Origin: Saprospiraceae bacterium
GTDB lineage: Bacteria; Bacteroidota; Bacteroidia; Chitinophagales; Saprospiraceae
Length of the DNA stretch: 64,000 nucleotides
Direction: 5' to 3'
NCBI GenBank assembly: GCA_016714895.1
Contig: JADKBV010000004.1
Coordinates: 186,001-250,000 of the forward strand
The translations under genes and the position numbers were made by a program. This document shows, in pieces, positions 35,845 to 44,821 of this stretch (the stretch's first letter is position 1; each line of letters opens with the position of its first letter). The notes beneath the pieces were generated by a model that saw nothing but the letters and a program-made list of their open reading frames with translations, was not told the DNA's origin and did not search any database.

Positions 35845-36381
35845 TTAATTTGAGGGTACAAAAACATGATGATTAACCTGTGACAATATGCTTTCGGCAG
35901 TTACCGGAGTTCCGTCATAATGAGTCACCGGAATCAGCTTTTCAGGTGAAATTTCGAGTTCATTGATCAATAAACTGCGCATTTGGGCCATTTTATTTTG
36001 TTCAATGACAAATACTTTATCATACCGGTTAATAAAAGTGGCCACTTCCTCCTGAAAAGGAAATGACTTGATTCTCATCCCATGAACATATAATCCATCA
36101 GCAGCCAGGATATCCATTGCTTCCAATGATGCATGTTCTGATGTTCCAAAATAAATACATGCGAAATTTGACGGATGATTTTGTTCGGTATATTGTGGTG
36201 GCGGAATGATTTTTTTCGCTGTTTCGAATTTTTTAGCAATTCTGTCTACCACTCTTTTATAGGTGTCTGAATCTTCTGAATATCGGGCAAATTCGTCATG
36301 GGACGAGCCTCTGGTAAAATAAGAACCTTTAGTCGGATGTGCCCGGAATAGTGCGGTAAGGTATTCCGTCACCCTCTTCAT
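35845..36381 (-). CDS. korA: 2-oxoacid:ferredoxin oxidoreductase alpha subunit, C-terminal fragment after frameshift
   Basis: This frame continues korA after a frame change. The homologous part begins at about 36340 with HPTKGSYFTRGSSHDEFARY, exactly the sequence that should follow the IPYRTIPGT end of the upstream fragment. The residues before it, from the nominal ATG at 36381, are out-of-frame translation. The rest (~165 residues) contains the alpha-subunit C-terminal domain (CIYFGTSEHASLEAMDILAA, then NRYDKVFVIEQNKMAQMRSL). It is not an independent gene unless internal initiation yields a separate subunit. korB follows after 6 nt. Confidence 0.75.
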   Translation of the reverse strand: MKRVTEYLTALFRAHPTKGSYFTRGSSHDEFARYSEDSDTYKRVVDRIAKKFETAKKIIPPPQYTEQNHPSNFACIYFGTSEHASLEAMDILAADGLYVHGMRIKSFPFQEEVATFINRYDKVFVIEQNKMAQMRSLLINELEISPEKLIPVTHYDGTPVTAESILSQVNHHVFVPSN

Positions 36382-37648
36382 CCAGATATCTGCCCCAGGT
36401 TTTTCTGTTTTCCAAATCTTCAGCTGTTAAAACTTTTCCCCTTCTGAATGTTTGTTTTTCATCCCGGGAAAAAGGATCCGTTACGTGGTCATTCATTCCG
36501 AGGTCGAGGTCTGACATCATAATGACAGGAGTCTGCAACATTTCTGCATAGTCAAATGCATCGGCCATCATATCAAAACATTCCGTCGGAGTGGAAGGAA
36601 ACAACAGCACATGTTTTGTATCACCGTGTGAAGCATAAGCACAAGTCAGCAAGTCAGATTGCTGGGTTCTGGTGGGCATTCCTGTTGAAGGTCCCCCCCG
36701 TTGCACATCAACCAGTACCAAAGGTATTTCAGCATAAAATGCCAAACCTAAAAACTCATTCATCAACGAAATCCCCGCACCGCTGGTAGCCGTAAATGCT
36801 CTGGCGCCATTCCAGTTGGCACCGATAGCCATACCGATAGCCGCAAGCTCGTCTTCCGCTTGTACAATTGCAAAATTGTTTTTCCCGGTGACCGGATCAA
36901 TCCGCATTCTGGTGGCATATTTTTCAAAAGAACTTACCAATGAAGTAGAAGGAGTGATAGGATACCAGGACACCACCGTAGCACCACCGTAAACCGCACC
37001 CAAGGCTGCTGCTGCATTTCCGTCAATCATGATTTTATCCTGAGTGAGATTTCTTTTTTCGGCATAAAAAGGCAACGGATATTCAAAATGTGCTTTGACA
37101 TAGTCGCTTCCGAGACTTAATGCCAGCATATTGGGTTCTATCAACTTTTCTTTGCCTTTAAACTGTTCTGAAAACAGGTTTTCAATGACCGGAATTTCGA
37201 TTTGCAAAAGAGCGGCTAATGCACCGACATAAACTATGTTTTTAAATAACTGCTTCTGTCGCGGATCAGAAAATGCATTGTTACATAATTCCATCAGGGG
37301 AATGTCAATAAAATGGATATCTTCTCTGAGAAATTCTTCATGAAGCTTTTTAGTGCTGTCGTACAAAAAATATCCTCCCGGTTTTACACAGGCTATATCT
37401 TCCTTAAAACTTTGGGGATTGACACTTACCATAAGATCAATTCCTTCTTTTCTACCAAGATACCCTTTTTCACTTACCCTGACTTCATACCATGTCGGCA
37501 GTCCCTGAATGTTGGAAGGAAAAATATTTTTTGCCGATACAGGCACACCCATTCTGAAGATGGCTTTGGCAAATAAAAAATTGGCGCTCGCGGAACCGGT
37601 ACCATTTACATTGGCAAACTTTACCACAAAATCATTAACTCGACTCAT
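36329..37648 (-). CDS. korA: 2-oxoacid:ferredoxin oxidoreductase gamma-alpha subunit, N-terminal fragment (frameshifted)
   Basis: This is a 439-residue fragment. The start at 37648 forms an ATGA overlap with the upstream gene's stop. Residues ~1-180 are the gamma domain (FANVNGTGSASANFLFAKAI); residues ~200-439 are the alpha pyrimidine-binding part (GNAAAALGAVYGG, YPITPSTSLVSSFEKYA, AEDELAAIGMAIGANWNGAR). It ends prematurely with GDGIPYRTIPGTSD and stop, where family members continue PGTHPTKG. The downstream frame supplies that continuation, so a 2-nt loss near 36335-36343 splits one ~600-residue gene. It is either a real mutation or a sequencing/assembly error. The surrounding operon is otherwise intact, which favours error or a very recent lesion. 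Confidence 0.85.
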   Translation of the reverse strand: MSRVNDFVVKFANVNGTGSASANFLFAKAIFRMGVPVSAKNIFPSNIQGLPTWYEVRVSEKGYLGRKEGIDLMVSVNPQSFKEDIACVKPGGYFLYDSTKKLHEEFLREDIHFIDIPLMELCNNAFSDPRQKQLFKNIVYVGALAALLQIEIPVIENLFSEQFKGKEKLIEPNMLALSLGSDYVKAHFEYPLPFYAEKRNLTQDKIMIDGNAAAALGAVYGGATVVSWYPITPSTSLVSSFEKYATRMRIDPVTGKNNFAIVQAEDELAAIGMAIGANWNGARAFTATSGAGISLMNEFLGLAFYAEIPLVLVDVQRGGPSTGMPTRTQQSDLLTCAYASHGDTKHVLLFPSTPTECFDMMADAFDYAEMLQTPVIMMSDLDLGMNDHVTDPFSRDEKQTFRRGKVLTAEDLENRKTWGRYLDEEGDGIPYRTIPGTSD

Positions 37649-39429
37649 ACATAACAAAAATGACCTGCCTTGGCAGTATTATATAAAAATTGTTTCATAT
37701 CCCAGGCTGCAGTAGGACATCTTTCAGCACACAATCCGCAATGCAGACACATATCTTCATCTTTGACCATCAATTTGCCAGTCTTCAGTACATCAGATAC
37801 CAAAATGTCCTGAGTTTTATTGATAGCCGGAACCAATAACTTCATTCTCAGTACATCTTCTTCCTCTTCATCAGTGGTGAAGGTTATGCAGTTTGTAGGA
37901 CATATATCCATACAAGCATCACATTCAATACATTTATTTTCAGTAAAAACAGTTTGAACATCACAATTGAGACACCTTTGTGCTTCTTTAAAAGCTGTTT
38001 TCAGGTCAAAACCCAATTCCACTTCTTTTTTCCTGTCTTTAAGGGTCAGTTCTTTGGCTTCCTGAGGAACTATAAAACGGTGATCATTAGCAATATCGTT
38101 GTCATACGACCATTCATGGATGCCCATTTTAGTACTGAATAGTTTGGTGTCCGCAGGTGGCCTTTGGGTAATGTCTTCTCCTTTACAATATAAATCAATC
38201 GATATAGCCGCCTGATGTCCCTGAGCTACTGCGGTAATCACATTTTTAGGACCTAAAGCCGCATCCCCTCCGAAAAATACTCCGGGCAAAGTACTGGCAA
38301 AGGTATTTTTTTGCAATATCGGCATATCCCATTGATCAAATTCCACACCCAGACTTCTTTCGATCCACTCAAACTTATTTTCTTGTCCTATGGCAATGAT
38401 GACATCATCTGCAGGAAAAAAAACATCCGGCTCTCCGGTAGAAACCAATTTGCGCTTACCATCTACATATTCCGGTTTCACTTTTTCAAAATACATACCT
38501 TTCAACTGACCATTTTCGACAAAAAATGATTTGGGAACATGATTATCCGTGATTGGAATGTCTTCATGCATGGCGTCTTCGATTTCCCATGGTGAAGCTT
38601 TCATTTCATTAAAAGGACTTCTGACCACAACTTTGACATCTTCTCCGCCTAGTCTTCTGGAGGTACGGCAACAATCCATGGCCGTATTTCCGCCTCCTAA
38701 AACAATAACTCTTTTTCCTATCGAATGAATATGTTCAAAAGCTACATTTGCCAGCCATTCAATGCCAATATGAATATTTTTTACTGCATCATATCTGCCC
38801 GGCAAATCCAGATTTTTACCTCGGGGAGCTCCTGTACCTATAAAAACAGCATCATATCCTTTGTCGAGTACATCGGCAAGACTGGTCACATATGTATTAA
38901 AATGAGTATGTATTCCCATATCTAATATCGTATTTACTTCCTGGTCCAGCACTTCTGCAGGCAACCTGAAAGCAGGAATCTGACTTCGCATCATGCCGCC
39001 CCCTTTATTGTGATTGTCGTACAGATGTATCTCATATCCCAAAGGTGCCAAATCCCGGGCCACAGTCAGAGAAGCAGGACCACCTCCTATCAATGCTATT
39101 TTTTTACCATTTTTGATTTTAGGAATCTCCGGTAGCAAATGGCTGATTTCTCCTTTAAAATCTGCAGCAACCCGTTTAAGCCTGCAAATAGCTACAGGTT
39201 CTTCTTCCACTCTACCCCTGCGACACGCCGGTTCACATGGCCGGTCACAGGTTCTACCCAGAACACCAGGAAATACATTGGATTCCCAGTTGATCATATA
39301 AGCTTCCGTGTATTTGCCGGCAGCAATCAAACGGATATACTGGGGAACAGGAGTATGCGCCGGACAAGCATACTGACAATCTACCACTTTGTGATAGTAC
39401 TCCGGATCATGGTAATTAGTCGGGTTCAT
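37645..39429 (-). CDS. GltD-like FAD/NAD(P) oxidoreductase with C-terminal 2x[4Fe-4S] ferredoxin domain
   Basis: This is a 594-residue protein. N-terminal [4Fe-4S] Cys (CQYACPAHTPVPQY, CDRPCEPACRRG) are those of the glutamate synthase small subunit family. Two Rossmann motifs follow: IALIGGGPASLTVARDLAPL (~110) and VIVLGGGNTAMDCC (~230), with the FAD closing motif PGVFFGGDAALGPKNVITAV. Residues ~490-585 are a bacterial ferredoxin-like domain with CIECDACMDICPTNC and CLHCGLCAERCPTA. It shares an ATGA overlap with korA, so it is probably the electron-transfer partner that links ferredoxin from the KorAB reaction to NAD(P)H. It is the first gene of the operon. No GltB partner is adjacent, which argues against a glutamate-synthase role. 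Confidence 0.88.
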   Translation of the reverse strand: MNPTNYHDPEYYHKVVDCQYACPAHTPVPQYIRLIAAGKYTEAYMINWESNVFPGVLGRTCDRPCEPACRRGRVEEEPVAICRLKRVAADFKGEISHLLPEIPKIKNGKKIALIGGGPASLTVARDLAPLGYEIHLYDNHNKGGGMMRSQIPAFRLPAEVLDQEVNTILDMGIHTHFNTYVTSLADVLDKGYDAVFIGTGAPRGKNLDLPGRYDAVKNIHIGIEWLANVAFEHIHSIGKRVIVLGGGNTAMDCCRTSRRLGGEDVKVVVRSPFNEMKASPWEIEDAMHEDIPITDNHVPKSFFVENGQLKGMYFEKVKPEYVDGKRKLVSTGEPDVFFPADDVIIAIGQENKFEWIERSLGVEFDQWDMPILQKNTFASTLPGVFFGGDAALGPKNVITAVAQGHQAAISIDLYCKGEDITQRPPADTKLFSTKMGIHEWSYDNDIANDHRFIVPQEAKELTLKDRKKEVELGFDLKTAFKEAQRCLNCDVQTVFTENKCIECDACMDICPTNCITFTTDEEEEDVLRMKLLVPAINKTQDILVSDVLKTGKLMVKDEDMCLHCGLCAERCPTAAWDMKQFLYNTAKAGHFCYV

Positions 39430-39719
39430 AAAAACAAATGATTGTCATTTAACGAATACAATATAGACGACGTAAATTTATATATTTTTTGAAATTATAT
39501 AGTGAAAAGATAATTTTTATCAGGATAAATCTACTGCATTATATGATATAAATCATCTTTTTATACTTTATGGAATCCGGATAACAGATAACAAAAGAGT
39601 AACCTTCCAATTTTTCACTTAACTTCTATAGGTTATTGGTTTTTAGAACAATTCTAAATAATCATGAATTTTTTAAACCAAGTCTGCTTTTCATTTGTTA
39701 ATCACAAAAAAAATAGGAC

Positions 39720-40325
39720 ATGGAAGCCATAAAAAGTCCCGTAATGTTATACACGGAACAAACCCCGAATCCCGAAACCCTCAAGTTTGTCACAAACAAA
39801 ATGTTGTACAAAGGAACAGCAGATTTTAAAGAAGAAAACATAGCCAAAGAATGGTCTGAAATGGCAACAGCGCTTTTCGCTTTTCCTTATGTAAAAGGTG
39901 TCTATATCTGCAATAACTTTGTGACCGTAACCAAAGAATTTACCTATCAGTGGGAAGATGTCATGCTGCCCCTGAAAGAGTTTATCAAAGCATATGTTGC
40001 TGACGAAAAACCGATCGTTAACGAAGGATTTGAAGCAGCCATGAAGGAAATCGAAAAAGAAAAATCCACCAGAGAATATACCGGCGACGAAGCGATTCTG
40101 GTAGAAAAAATCAAAGAATTGATAGACACCTATGTCAAGCCGGCCGTAGAAATGGATGGTGGCAATATCGAGTTCAAATCCTTCGATAAAGGCATCGTAA
40201 CCGTTATATTACAAGGATCCTGCAGTGGATGCCCTTCTTCAACGGTTACCTTAAAATCCGGTATTGAAGGCATGTTGAAACGTATGGTTCCCGAAGTAAC
40301 GGAGGTAGTCTCCGAAATGGGATAA
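39720..40325 (+). CDS. NifU/Nfu-type iron-sulfur cluster scaffold
   Basis: This 201-residue protein combines an Nfu N-terminal domain (LYTEQTPNPETLKFVTNKML, ~residues 11-95) with a C-terminal NifU domain (~115-198). The NifU domain carries the cluster-binding CxxC in GSCSGCPSSTVTLKSGIEGM. It assembles or carries [4Fe-4S] clusters for delivery to apoproteins, and this window encodes many Fe-S enzymes. The inositol-monophosphatase-like gene starts 1 nt after its stop, so the two are probably co-transcribed. A ~290-bp AT-rich upstream gap, shared with the divergent Kor operon, must hold both promoters. Confidence 0.92.
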   Translation: MEAIKSPVMLYTEQTPNPETLKFVTNKMLYKGTADFKEENIAKEWSEMATALFAFPYVKGVYICNNFVTVTKEFTYQWEDVMLPLKEFIKAYVADEKPIVNEGFEAAMKEIEKEKSTREYTGDEAILVEKIKELIDTYVKPAVEMDGGNIEFKSFDKGIVTVILQGSCSGCPSSTVTLKSGIEGMLKRMVPEVTEVVSEMG

Positions 40326-40326
40326 T

Positions 40327-41145
40327 ATGTCTTATAATCCCATCGATTTTTTTGAAGTACTGCACAAAGCAACAGAAGTAGTATATTCCGCAGGCACATT
40401 TATCAGAGAAAACAGAAATAAAGTATCGGTTGAAGAGATTGAATCAAAAAGCATCAATTCTCTGGTGTCTTATGTTGACAAAAATGCCGAAAAAATTCTG
40501 GTGGAAGGTTTGACTCCTTTGATACATGATGTTGGCTTTATAACGGAAGAAGATACCATAGAACAGGAAAATAAATCTTTTACCTGGATCATCGATCCTT
40601 TGGATGGTACGACCAATTTTTTGCACGATATTCCGGTCTTTTCAATCAGCGTGGCTTTGGTACAAAGCGATGAAGCCGTATTGGGTATCGTCTATGAAGT
40701 AGTCGGCGATGAAATGTTTACCGCAATTAAAGGTCATGGTTCCTTTTTAAATGGCCATGCAATCCATGTTTCAAAAGCTGAAAAAGTGGAAGATGTAGTG
40801 TTTGCCACAGGTTTTCCTTACAAAAAAGAACATCTCACCCAAGCGCATTTCTCAACATTAAAAAACGTTTTGGAAAATACCCGGGGCATAAGACGGATAG
40901 GTACCGCTGCTGTAGATTTATGTTTTGTGGCATGCGGCAGATTTGGTGTTTACTACGAAACAAGTCTCAATCCCTGGGATGTTGCTGCCGGTGGACTGAT
41001 TGTGCTGGAAGCTGGCGGAAAAGTCTCTACCATTCAGAAAAAAAACCACTGGTTGTCAGGAGAAAGTATTTTGGCTTACGCGCCGGGCCTTGAAACAGGT
41101 GTGAATCATTTGTTGGTTGATTTTATTTCACCACAACAGGCATAA
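40327..41145 (+). CDS. Inositol monophosphatase family protein
   Basis: This is a 272-residue Mg-dependent, Li-sensitive-type phosphatase. Metal ligands are in FITEEDTIE (~residues 76-84) and the signature WIIDPLDGTTNFLHDIPVFS (~91-110). The second signature is NPWDVAAGGLIVLEAGG (~215-231). Length is usual for SuhB/IMPase. Substrates may be inositol-1-phosphate, another sugar phosphate or PAP-type nucleotides; the sequence does not decide. It is coupled to the upstream Nfu gene by a 1-nt gap. Confidence 0.92.
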   Translation: MSYNPIDFFEVLHKATEVVYSAGTFIRENRNKVSVEEIESKSINSLVSYVDKNAEKILVEGLTPLIHDVGFITEEDTIEQENKSFTWIIDPLDGTTNFLHDIPVFSISVALVQSDEAVLGIVYEVVGDEMFTAIKGHGSFLNGHAIHVSKAEKVEDVVFATGFPYKKEHLTQAHFSTLKNVLENTRGIRRIGTAAVDLCFVACGRFGVYYETSLNPWDVAAGGLIVLEAGGKVSTIQKKNHWLSGESILAYAPGLETGVNHLLVDFISPQQA

Positions 41146-41149
41146 TAAC

Positions 41150-41851
41150 TCATCGCAATACAAACCCGCACCATTTTTTAATCCAAATACCGGGTGCCCT
41201 GACAGAAAACAAAATAAAAGCAACAAGATTGGTCACGTTGACAAGGAGATAGGAGTTGTTTTTGTATTTTCTGGAAGATACCTGTAAGGGAAGGTCAATA
41301 ATACAATAAGGCAACTTACTTTTTTTTATTTTTCGGGTAAGATCAAAATCTTCCATGATGACCATATCAGCATCATACTCTCCGGTTTTTTCAAAAACAT
41401 GTTTTAAAATCCATATCATTTGATCTCCTCCACCTGAAAATACACCTTTTTTGCGGGTAAAGGAAGCATTTATATTTAACAAAAAGCATGAGGGTTCGAA
41501 GTTATAACTAAAAAATCCATACACAAATCCTTCATTTACTTTTTGTCGTATAGCTTCAAAACTTCCTTTTTGGGGTAAAACATCGGCATGCAAAAATACC
41601 AAAATATCTCCGGATGATAAAGTTGCACCGGTATTCATTTGAACAGCCCTGCTATCGACCCGGTCTTTAACCAATGTAACTTTCGGATCGTTATGTGAAT
41701 AATGTTGATGGGTGGAGACCGCTTCGACAATAATGATTTCATCAATTTCCTGAATAGTCAGGAGATATGGAACCAAACGTTCCAGATTTGATTGTTCATT
41801 TAATGTAGGTATGATGACTGAAATCAACGCGATTGAATTATATTTGTGCAA
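41150..41851 (-). CDS. TIGR04283 family glycosyltransferase (family 2)
   Basis: This 233-residue GT2 enzyme has the nucleotide-sugar fold start ISVIIPTLNEQSNLERLV, followed by ILVFLHADVLPQKG, which contains the DxD-like metal site. FSGGGDQMIW and a C-terminal hydrophobic helix (LVAFILFSVR) are typical of TIGR04283, a group often annotated for arsenosugar or selenium-associated clusters. No ATG is available: translation probably starts at TTG 41851 or at TTG 41827, the latter giving an N-terminus directly at the conserved ISVIIPTLNE. It is convergent with the phosphatase gene, with only 4 nt between stops. No arsenosugar partner genes are next to it. Confidence 0.85.
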   Translation of the reverse strand: MHKYNSIALISVIIPTLNEQSNLERLVPYLLTIQEIDEIIIVEAVSTHQHYSHNDPKVTLVKDRVDSRAVQMNTGATLSSGDILVFLHADVLPQKGSFEAIRQKVNEGFVYGFFSYNFEPSCFLLNINASFTRKKGVFSGGGDQMIWILKHVFEKTGEYDADMVIMEDFDLTRKIKKSKLPYCIIDLPLQVSSRKYKNNSYLLVNVTNLVAFILFSVRAPGIWIKKWCGFVLR

Positions 41852-42004
41852 AGTTTATAAAATATTTCATCTGATTCGAATGAATCCCCGATAAATATAA
41901 ATCATATATTTTTTGAAGCCAACCAAAACCTTAAATCACTTGTAATCATTTAGTTTCAAAACGCTCAAATCAAAACATTCAACAAAGTATAAAAATGTAA
42001 ACCC

Positions 42005-42766
42005 ATGAAAATCCTGATTTTTTTGTTTCTTTTTTTTAATAGTTGCGAAGAAAAAAGTGTTCTTCCTGAAAAGCCGGTCAATTACATAAGAGCTTCAACT
42101 GAATTTGTGGAAGCCTTAAAAAACCGTCAGAATGTTGAGAACTATCTTAATATTTTTGCTTTCGCAAACTTGGATCAACTCAACAATCAATTAGGTACGA
42201 ATGATCAAAAGATAACCTTTTGGGTCAATATATACAATGGGTATATTCTGCACATTTTACAACAAAATCCCGGATTGTATGAGGACAGAAGTTCTTTTTT
42301 CAAAAAGAAACAAATCAATATCGGCAACAGGATGTGGAGTTTTGCTGATATAGAACATGGTATTCTGAGGGGATCACAACATGAATATTTTTTGGGTTAC
42401 ATGAAAACCTGGTTTCCTCCAAAAATCGAAAGGAAAATGCGCGTCACAAAAAGAGATTACCGCATTCATTTCGTTTTGAATTGTGGTGCCAAATCATGTC
42501 CGCCTGTATTTGTTCTGGATATTGACAATTTGGAAAAACAATTACAAAAAGCCACAACCAACTATTTAAAAAAAATAAGTTCTTATGATGCAAATACCAA
42601 AACTGTAGTTACCACACCCCTTTTTTCGTGGTTTCGGGGAGATTTCGGAGGTAAAAAAGGAATTAAAAAGATTTTAGCTGAGGAAGGCATTATCCCCGGC
42701 ATAAAAGTTGATCTTTCTTATCAAAACTATGACTGGACACTTTTTTTGTTTCAGTTTGCAGAATAA
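42005..42766 (+). CDS. DUF547 lipoprotein
   Basis: This 253-residue protein has a short lipoprotein signal (MKILIFLFLFFNSC, Cys 14) and a DUF547 domain. Recognisable parts are FWVNIYNGYILHILQ, SFADIEHGILRG (~residue 117), and HFVLNCGAKSCPPVFVLD (~155-172), the conserved Cys/Ser region. DUF547 proteins are extracytoplasmic and their function is unsettled; the Cys-containing core has been suggested to resemble papain-like folds. It stands alone on the plus strand with a 150-bp gap to the divergent glycosyltransferase. Confidence 0.88.
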   Translation: MKILIFLFLFFNSCEEKSVLPEKPVNYIRASTEFVEALKNRQNVENYLNIFAFANLDQLNNQLGTNDQKITFWVNIYNGYILHILQQNPGLYEDRSSFFKKKQINIGNRMWSFADIEHGILRGSQHEYFLGYMKTWFPPKIERKMRVTKRDYRIHFVLNCGAKSCPPVFVLDIDNLEKQLQKATTNYLKKISSYDANTKTVVTTPLFSWFRGDFGGKKGIKKILAEEGIIPGIKVDLSYQNYDWTLFLFQFAE

Positions 42767-42895
42767 TCGTCCGGATCAACGACAGTTTTTTATAAAATTT
42801 TACCGGTTTTAAAGTAAATCCGGCTTGAATTGTCACTTTATTCAAAAAATACCTGAAAATACCTGATTGTATTTTTCTTTTAATAAGCTATGTAT

Positions 42896-42903
42896 TATTT
42901 TTG
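42896..42903 (+). promoter_or_regulatory. Candidate -7 element TATTTTTG for the acyl-CoA ligase gene
   Basis: This is a perfect TAnnTTTG match 50 nt upstream of the ATG at 42954. A TTG at 42867-42869 is slightly farther than the usual -33 spacing. Confidence 0.35.
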
Positions 42904-42953
42904 ACCTGATAAAAATGAAAAACCCAAAACTTTAACAATCAGAATCAACAAAA

Positions 42954-44606
42954 ATGGAAACAAGACCTTGGTTAAAAAATTATCCTGCAGGAGTACCTGC
43001 TAATATCAACGAAAGTGAGTATGAAAGTTTATTAGACTTTTTTAAAGAGGTTTTTGAAAAATATAAGTCAAATAATGCTTTTGAATGTATGGGTCAAATT
43101 GTGACTTACGGCGAAGTAGACAAATTATCAACCCAATTTGGTGCTTATCTTCACTCCAGAGGTTTGAAGCCGGGAGATAAGTTTGCCATCATGATGCCCA
43201 ATTTATTACAATATCCAATTGCGGTTTTTGGTGCTTTAAAAGCTGGTTTGGTCATTGTTAACACCAATCCGCTTTACACCGTCAGAGAAATGGAATATCA
43301 GTTCAAAGACAGTGATGTTAAAGGTATTATCATTTTGGAAAATTTTGCAGCCAATCTTGAAAAAGTTTTGCCAAACACCAACATTCAGACGATCATTGTA
43401 ACCTCGATCGGTGAGATACAACCCTGGCTGAAAGGAACTGTTGTCAACTTTGTAGTACGGCACATAAAAAAGATGGTTCCAAAATTCAATTTGGTTAATA
43501 CGGTTTCCTTCAAACATGCATTGCGCGAAGGTGCTAATTTTTCACTTCCTGAATTTGAAAATTGTGCTGATGATGTCATCATACACCAATATACCGGAGG
43601 AACAACCGGTGTGTCAAAAGGTGCAATGCTGACCAACAAAAATCTGGTAGCCAACATGATTCAGATCAAAACCTGGATGGTCACCCACCTTCAGGAAAGC
43701 AAAGAAATCACTTTGTCACCACTACCTATGTATCATATTTTTGCATTTACCGTCAATTGTCTGGCAATGTTGAGTTATGGAGCCCATACGGTTTTGGTGG
43801 TCAATCCGAGAGATATAAAATCAGTCATTAAAGAATTTAAAACCCATAAAATTAGTCTGATGACCGGATTAAATACTTTGTTTAATGCCCTGTTGAACCA
43901 CCCTGATTTCAGCACTGTGGATTTTTCAAGCTTAAAAATAACCGTAGGTGGTGGTATGGCTATTCAAAAATCGGTTGCCGACCGTTGGAAAGCCATCACC
44001 GGATGTCCATTGACCGAAGGTTTTGGGATGACGGAATCATCACCTTTGCTGACTGTTAATCCACTGGACGGAAGTGGTAAACAAGGTAGTATAGGTGTTC
44101 CTGTTTCTTCAACAGATATGCGGATTGTCAATGATCAATATCAGGTTTTACCGGTTGGAGAAGTGGGAGAAATTCAGGCTACCGGTCCGCAAATCATGAA
44201 AGGTTATTATAACAAACCGGATGAAACCATGAATACCATCCGCGAAGGTTGGTTGTGTACCGGAGATATCGGATACATGGACCAGGATGGCTATTTTTAT
44301 ATCGTTGACCGAAAAAAAGATATGATTCTTGTTTCCGGCTTTAATGTGTATCCAAATGAAATCGAAGGAGTTGTCTCTATGCATCCGAAAGTACTCGAAG
44401 TTGCCTGTATCGGCGTCCCTGACGAAAAATCAGGTGAAGTTCCCAAAATATTTATCGTCAAAAAAGACCATTCTCTTTCAGAAAATGAAATATTGTCCTA
44501 TTGCCGCGAACATCTCACCAATTATAAATTGCCCCGTCACGTAGAGTTCAGAACAGAACTTCCCAAAACAAATGTCGGCAAAATTTTACGTCGTGAATTA
44601 AGATAG
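42954..44606 (+). CDS. Long-chain fatty acid-CoA ligase (AMP-binding, FadD-like)
   Basis: This 550-residue adenylate-forming enzyme activates fatty acids to acyl-CoA with ATP. Motifs: YTGGTTGVSKGAMLTNKN (P-loop-like A3, ~residues 214-231), GFGMTESSPLL (A5, ~358), GWLCTGDIGYMDQDGYFYIV (A7, ~425), DRKKDMILVSGFNVYPNEIE (A8) and LPKTNVGKILRREL (A10 with the catalytic Lys). Length and motif spacing match FadD. It is a single gene with its own promoter and a ~215-bp downstream gap. Chain-length specificity is inferred from the family only. Confidence 0.92.
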   Translation: METRPWLKNYPAGVPANINESEYESLLDFFKEVFEKYKSNNAFECMGQIVTYGEVDKLSTQFGAYLHSRGLKPGDKFAIMMPNLLQYPIAVFGALKAGLVIVNTNPLYTVREMEYQFKDSDVKGIIILENFAANLEKVLPNTNIQTIIVTSIGEIQPWLKGTVVNFVVRHIKKMVPKFNLVNTVSFKHALREGANFSLPEFENCADDVIIHQYTGGTTGVSKGAMLTNKNLVANMIQIKTWMVTHLQESKEITLSPLPMYHIFAFTVNCLAMLSYGAHTVLVVNPRDIKSVIKEFKTHKISLMTGLNTLFNALLNHPDFSTVDFSSLKITVGGGMAIQKSVADRWKAITGCPLTEGFGMTESSPLLTVNPLDGSGKQGSIGVPVSSTDMRIVNDQYQVLPVGEVGEIQATGPQIMKGYYNKPDETMNTIREGWLCTGDIGYMDQDGYFYIVDRKKDMILVSGFNVYPNEIEGVVSMHPKVLEVACIGVPDEKSGEVPKIFIVKKDHSLSENEILSYCREHLTNYKLPRHVEFRTELPKTNVGKILRRELR

Positions 44607-44769
44607 TTTTTAAAAAAAAGTGGTTCTCCTTTACGGAATAACCCGGAGTTTTTACCCCAATTTTACCTTGACCCTGAATATTCTGATTCTTTGTTCGATA
44701 AATCAGGATATTCATTGTTAATTAATTGCCAATTCAGCATAAAATAAACCTATGCACACGTTATTTCGG

Positions 44770-44777
44770 TACTTTTG
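44770..44777 (+). promoter_or_regulatory. Candidate -7 element TACTTTTG
   Basis: This is a perfect TAnnTTTG match 44 nt before the ATG at 44822. No TTG at -33 was seen. Confidence 0.35.
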
Positions 44778-44821
44778 TGCATTAATATTCACAACCTTTG
44801 GGTTGAAAATCATTGTAATAC

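Noticed and set aside
36341..36381. Independent start of a separate small gene at 36381
   Set aside because: The first ~14 codons lie in the overlap with the upstream fragment in the wrong frame. Homology to korA begins only near 36340, so this is one broken gene.
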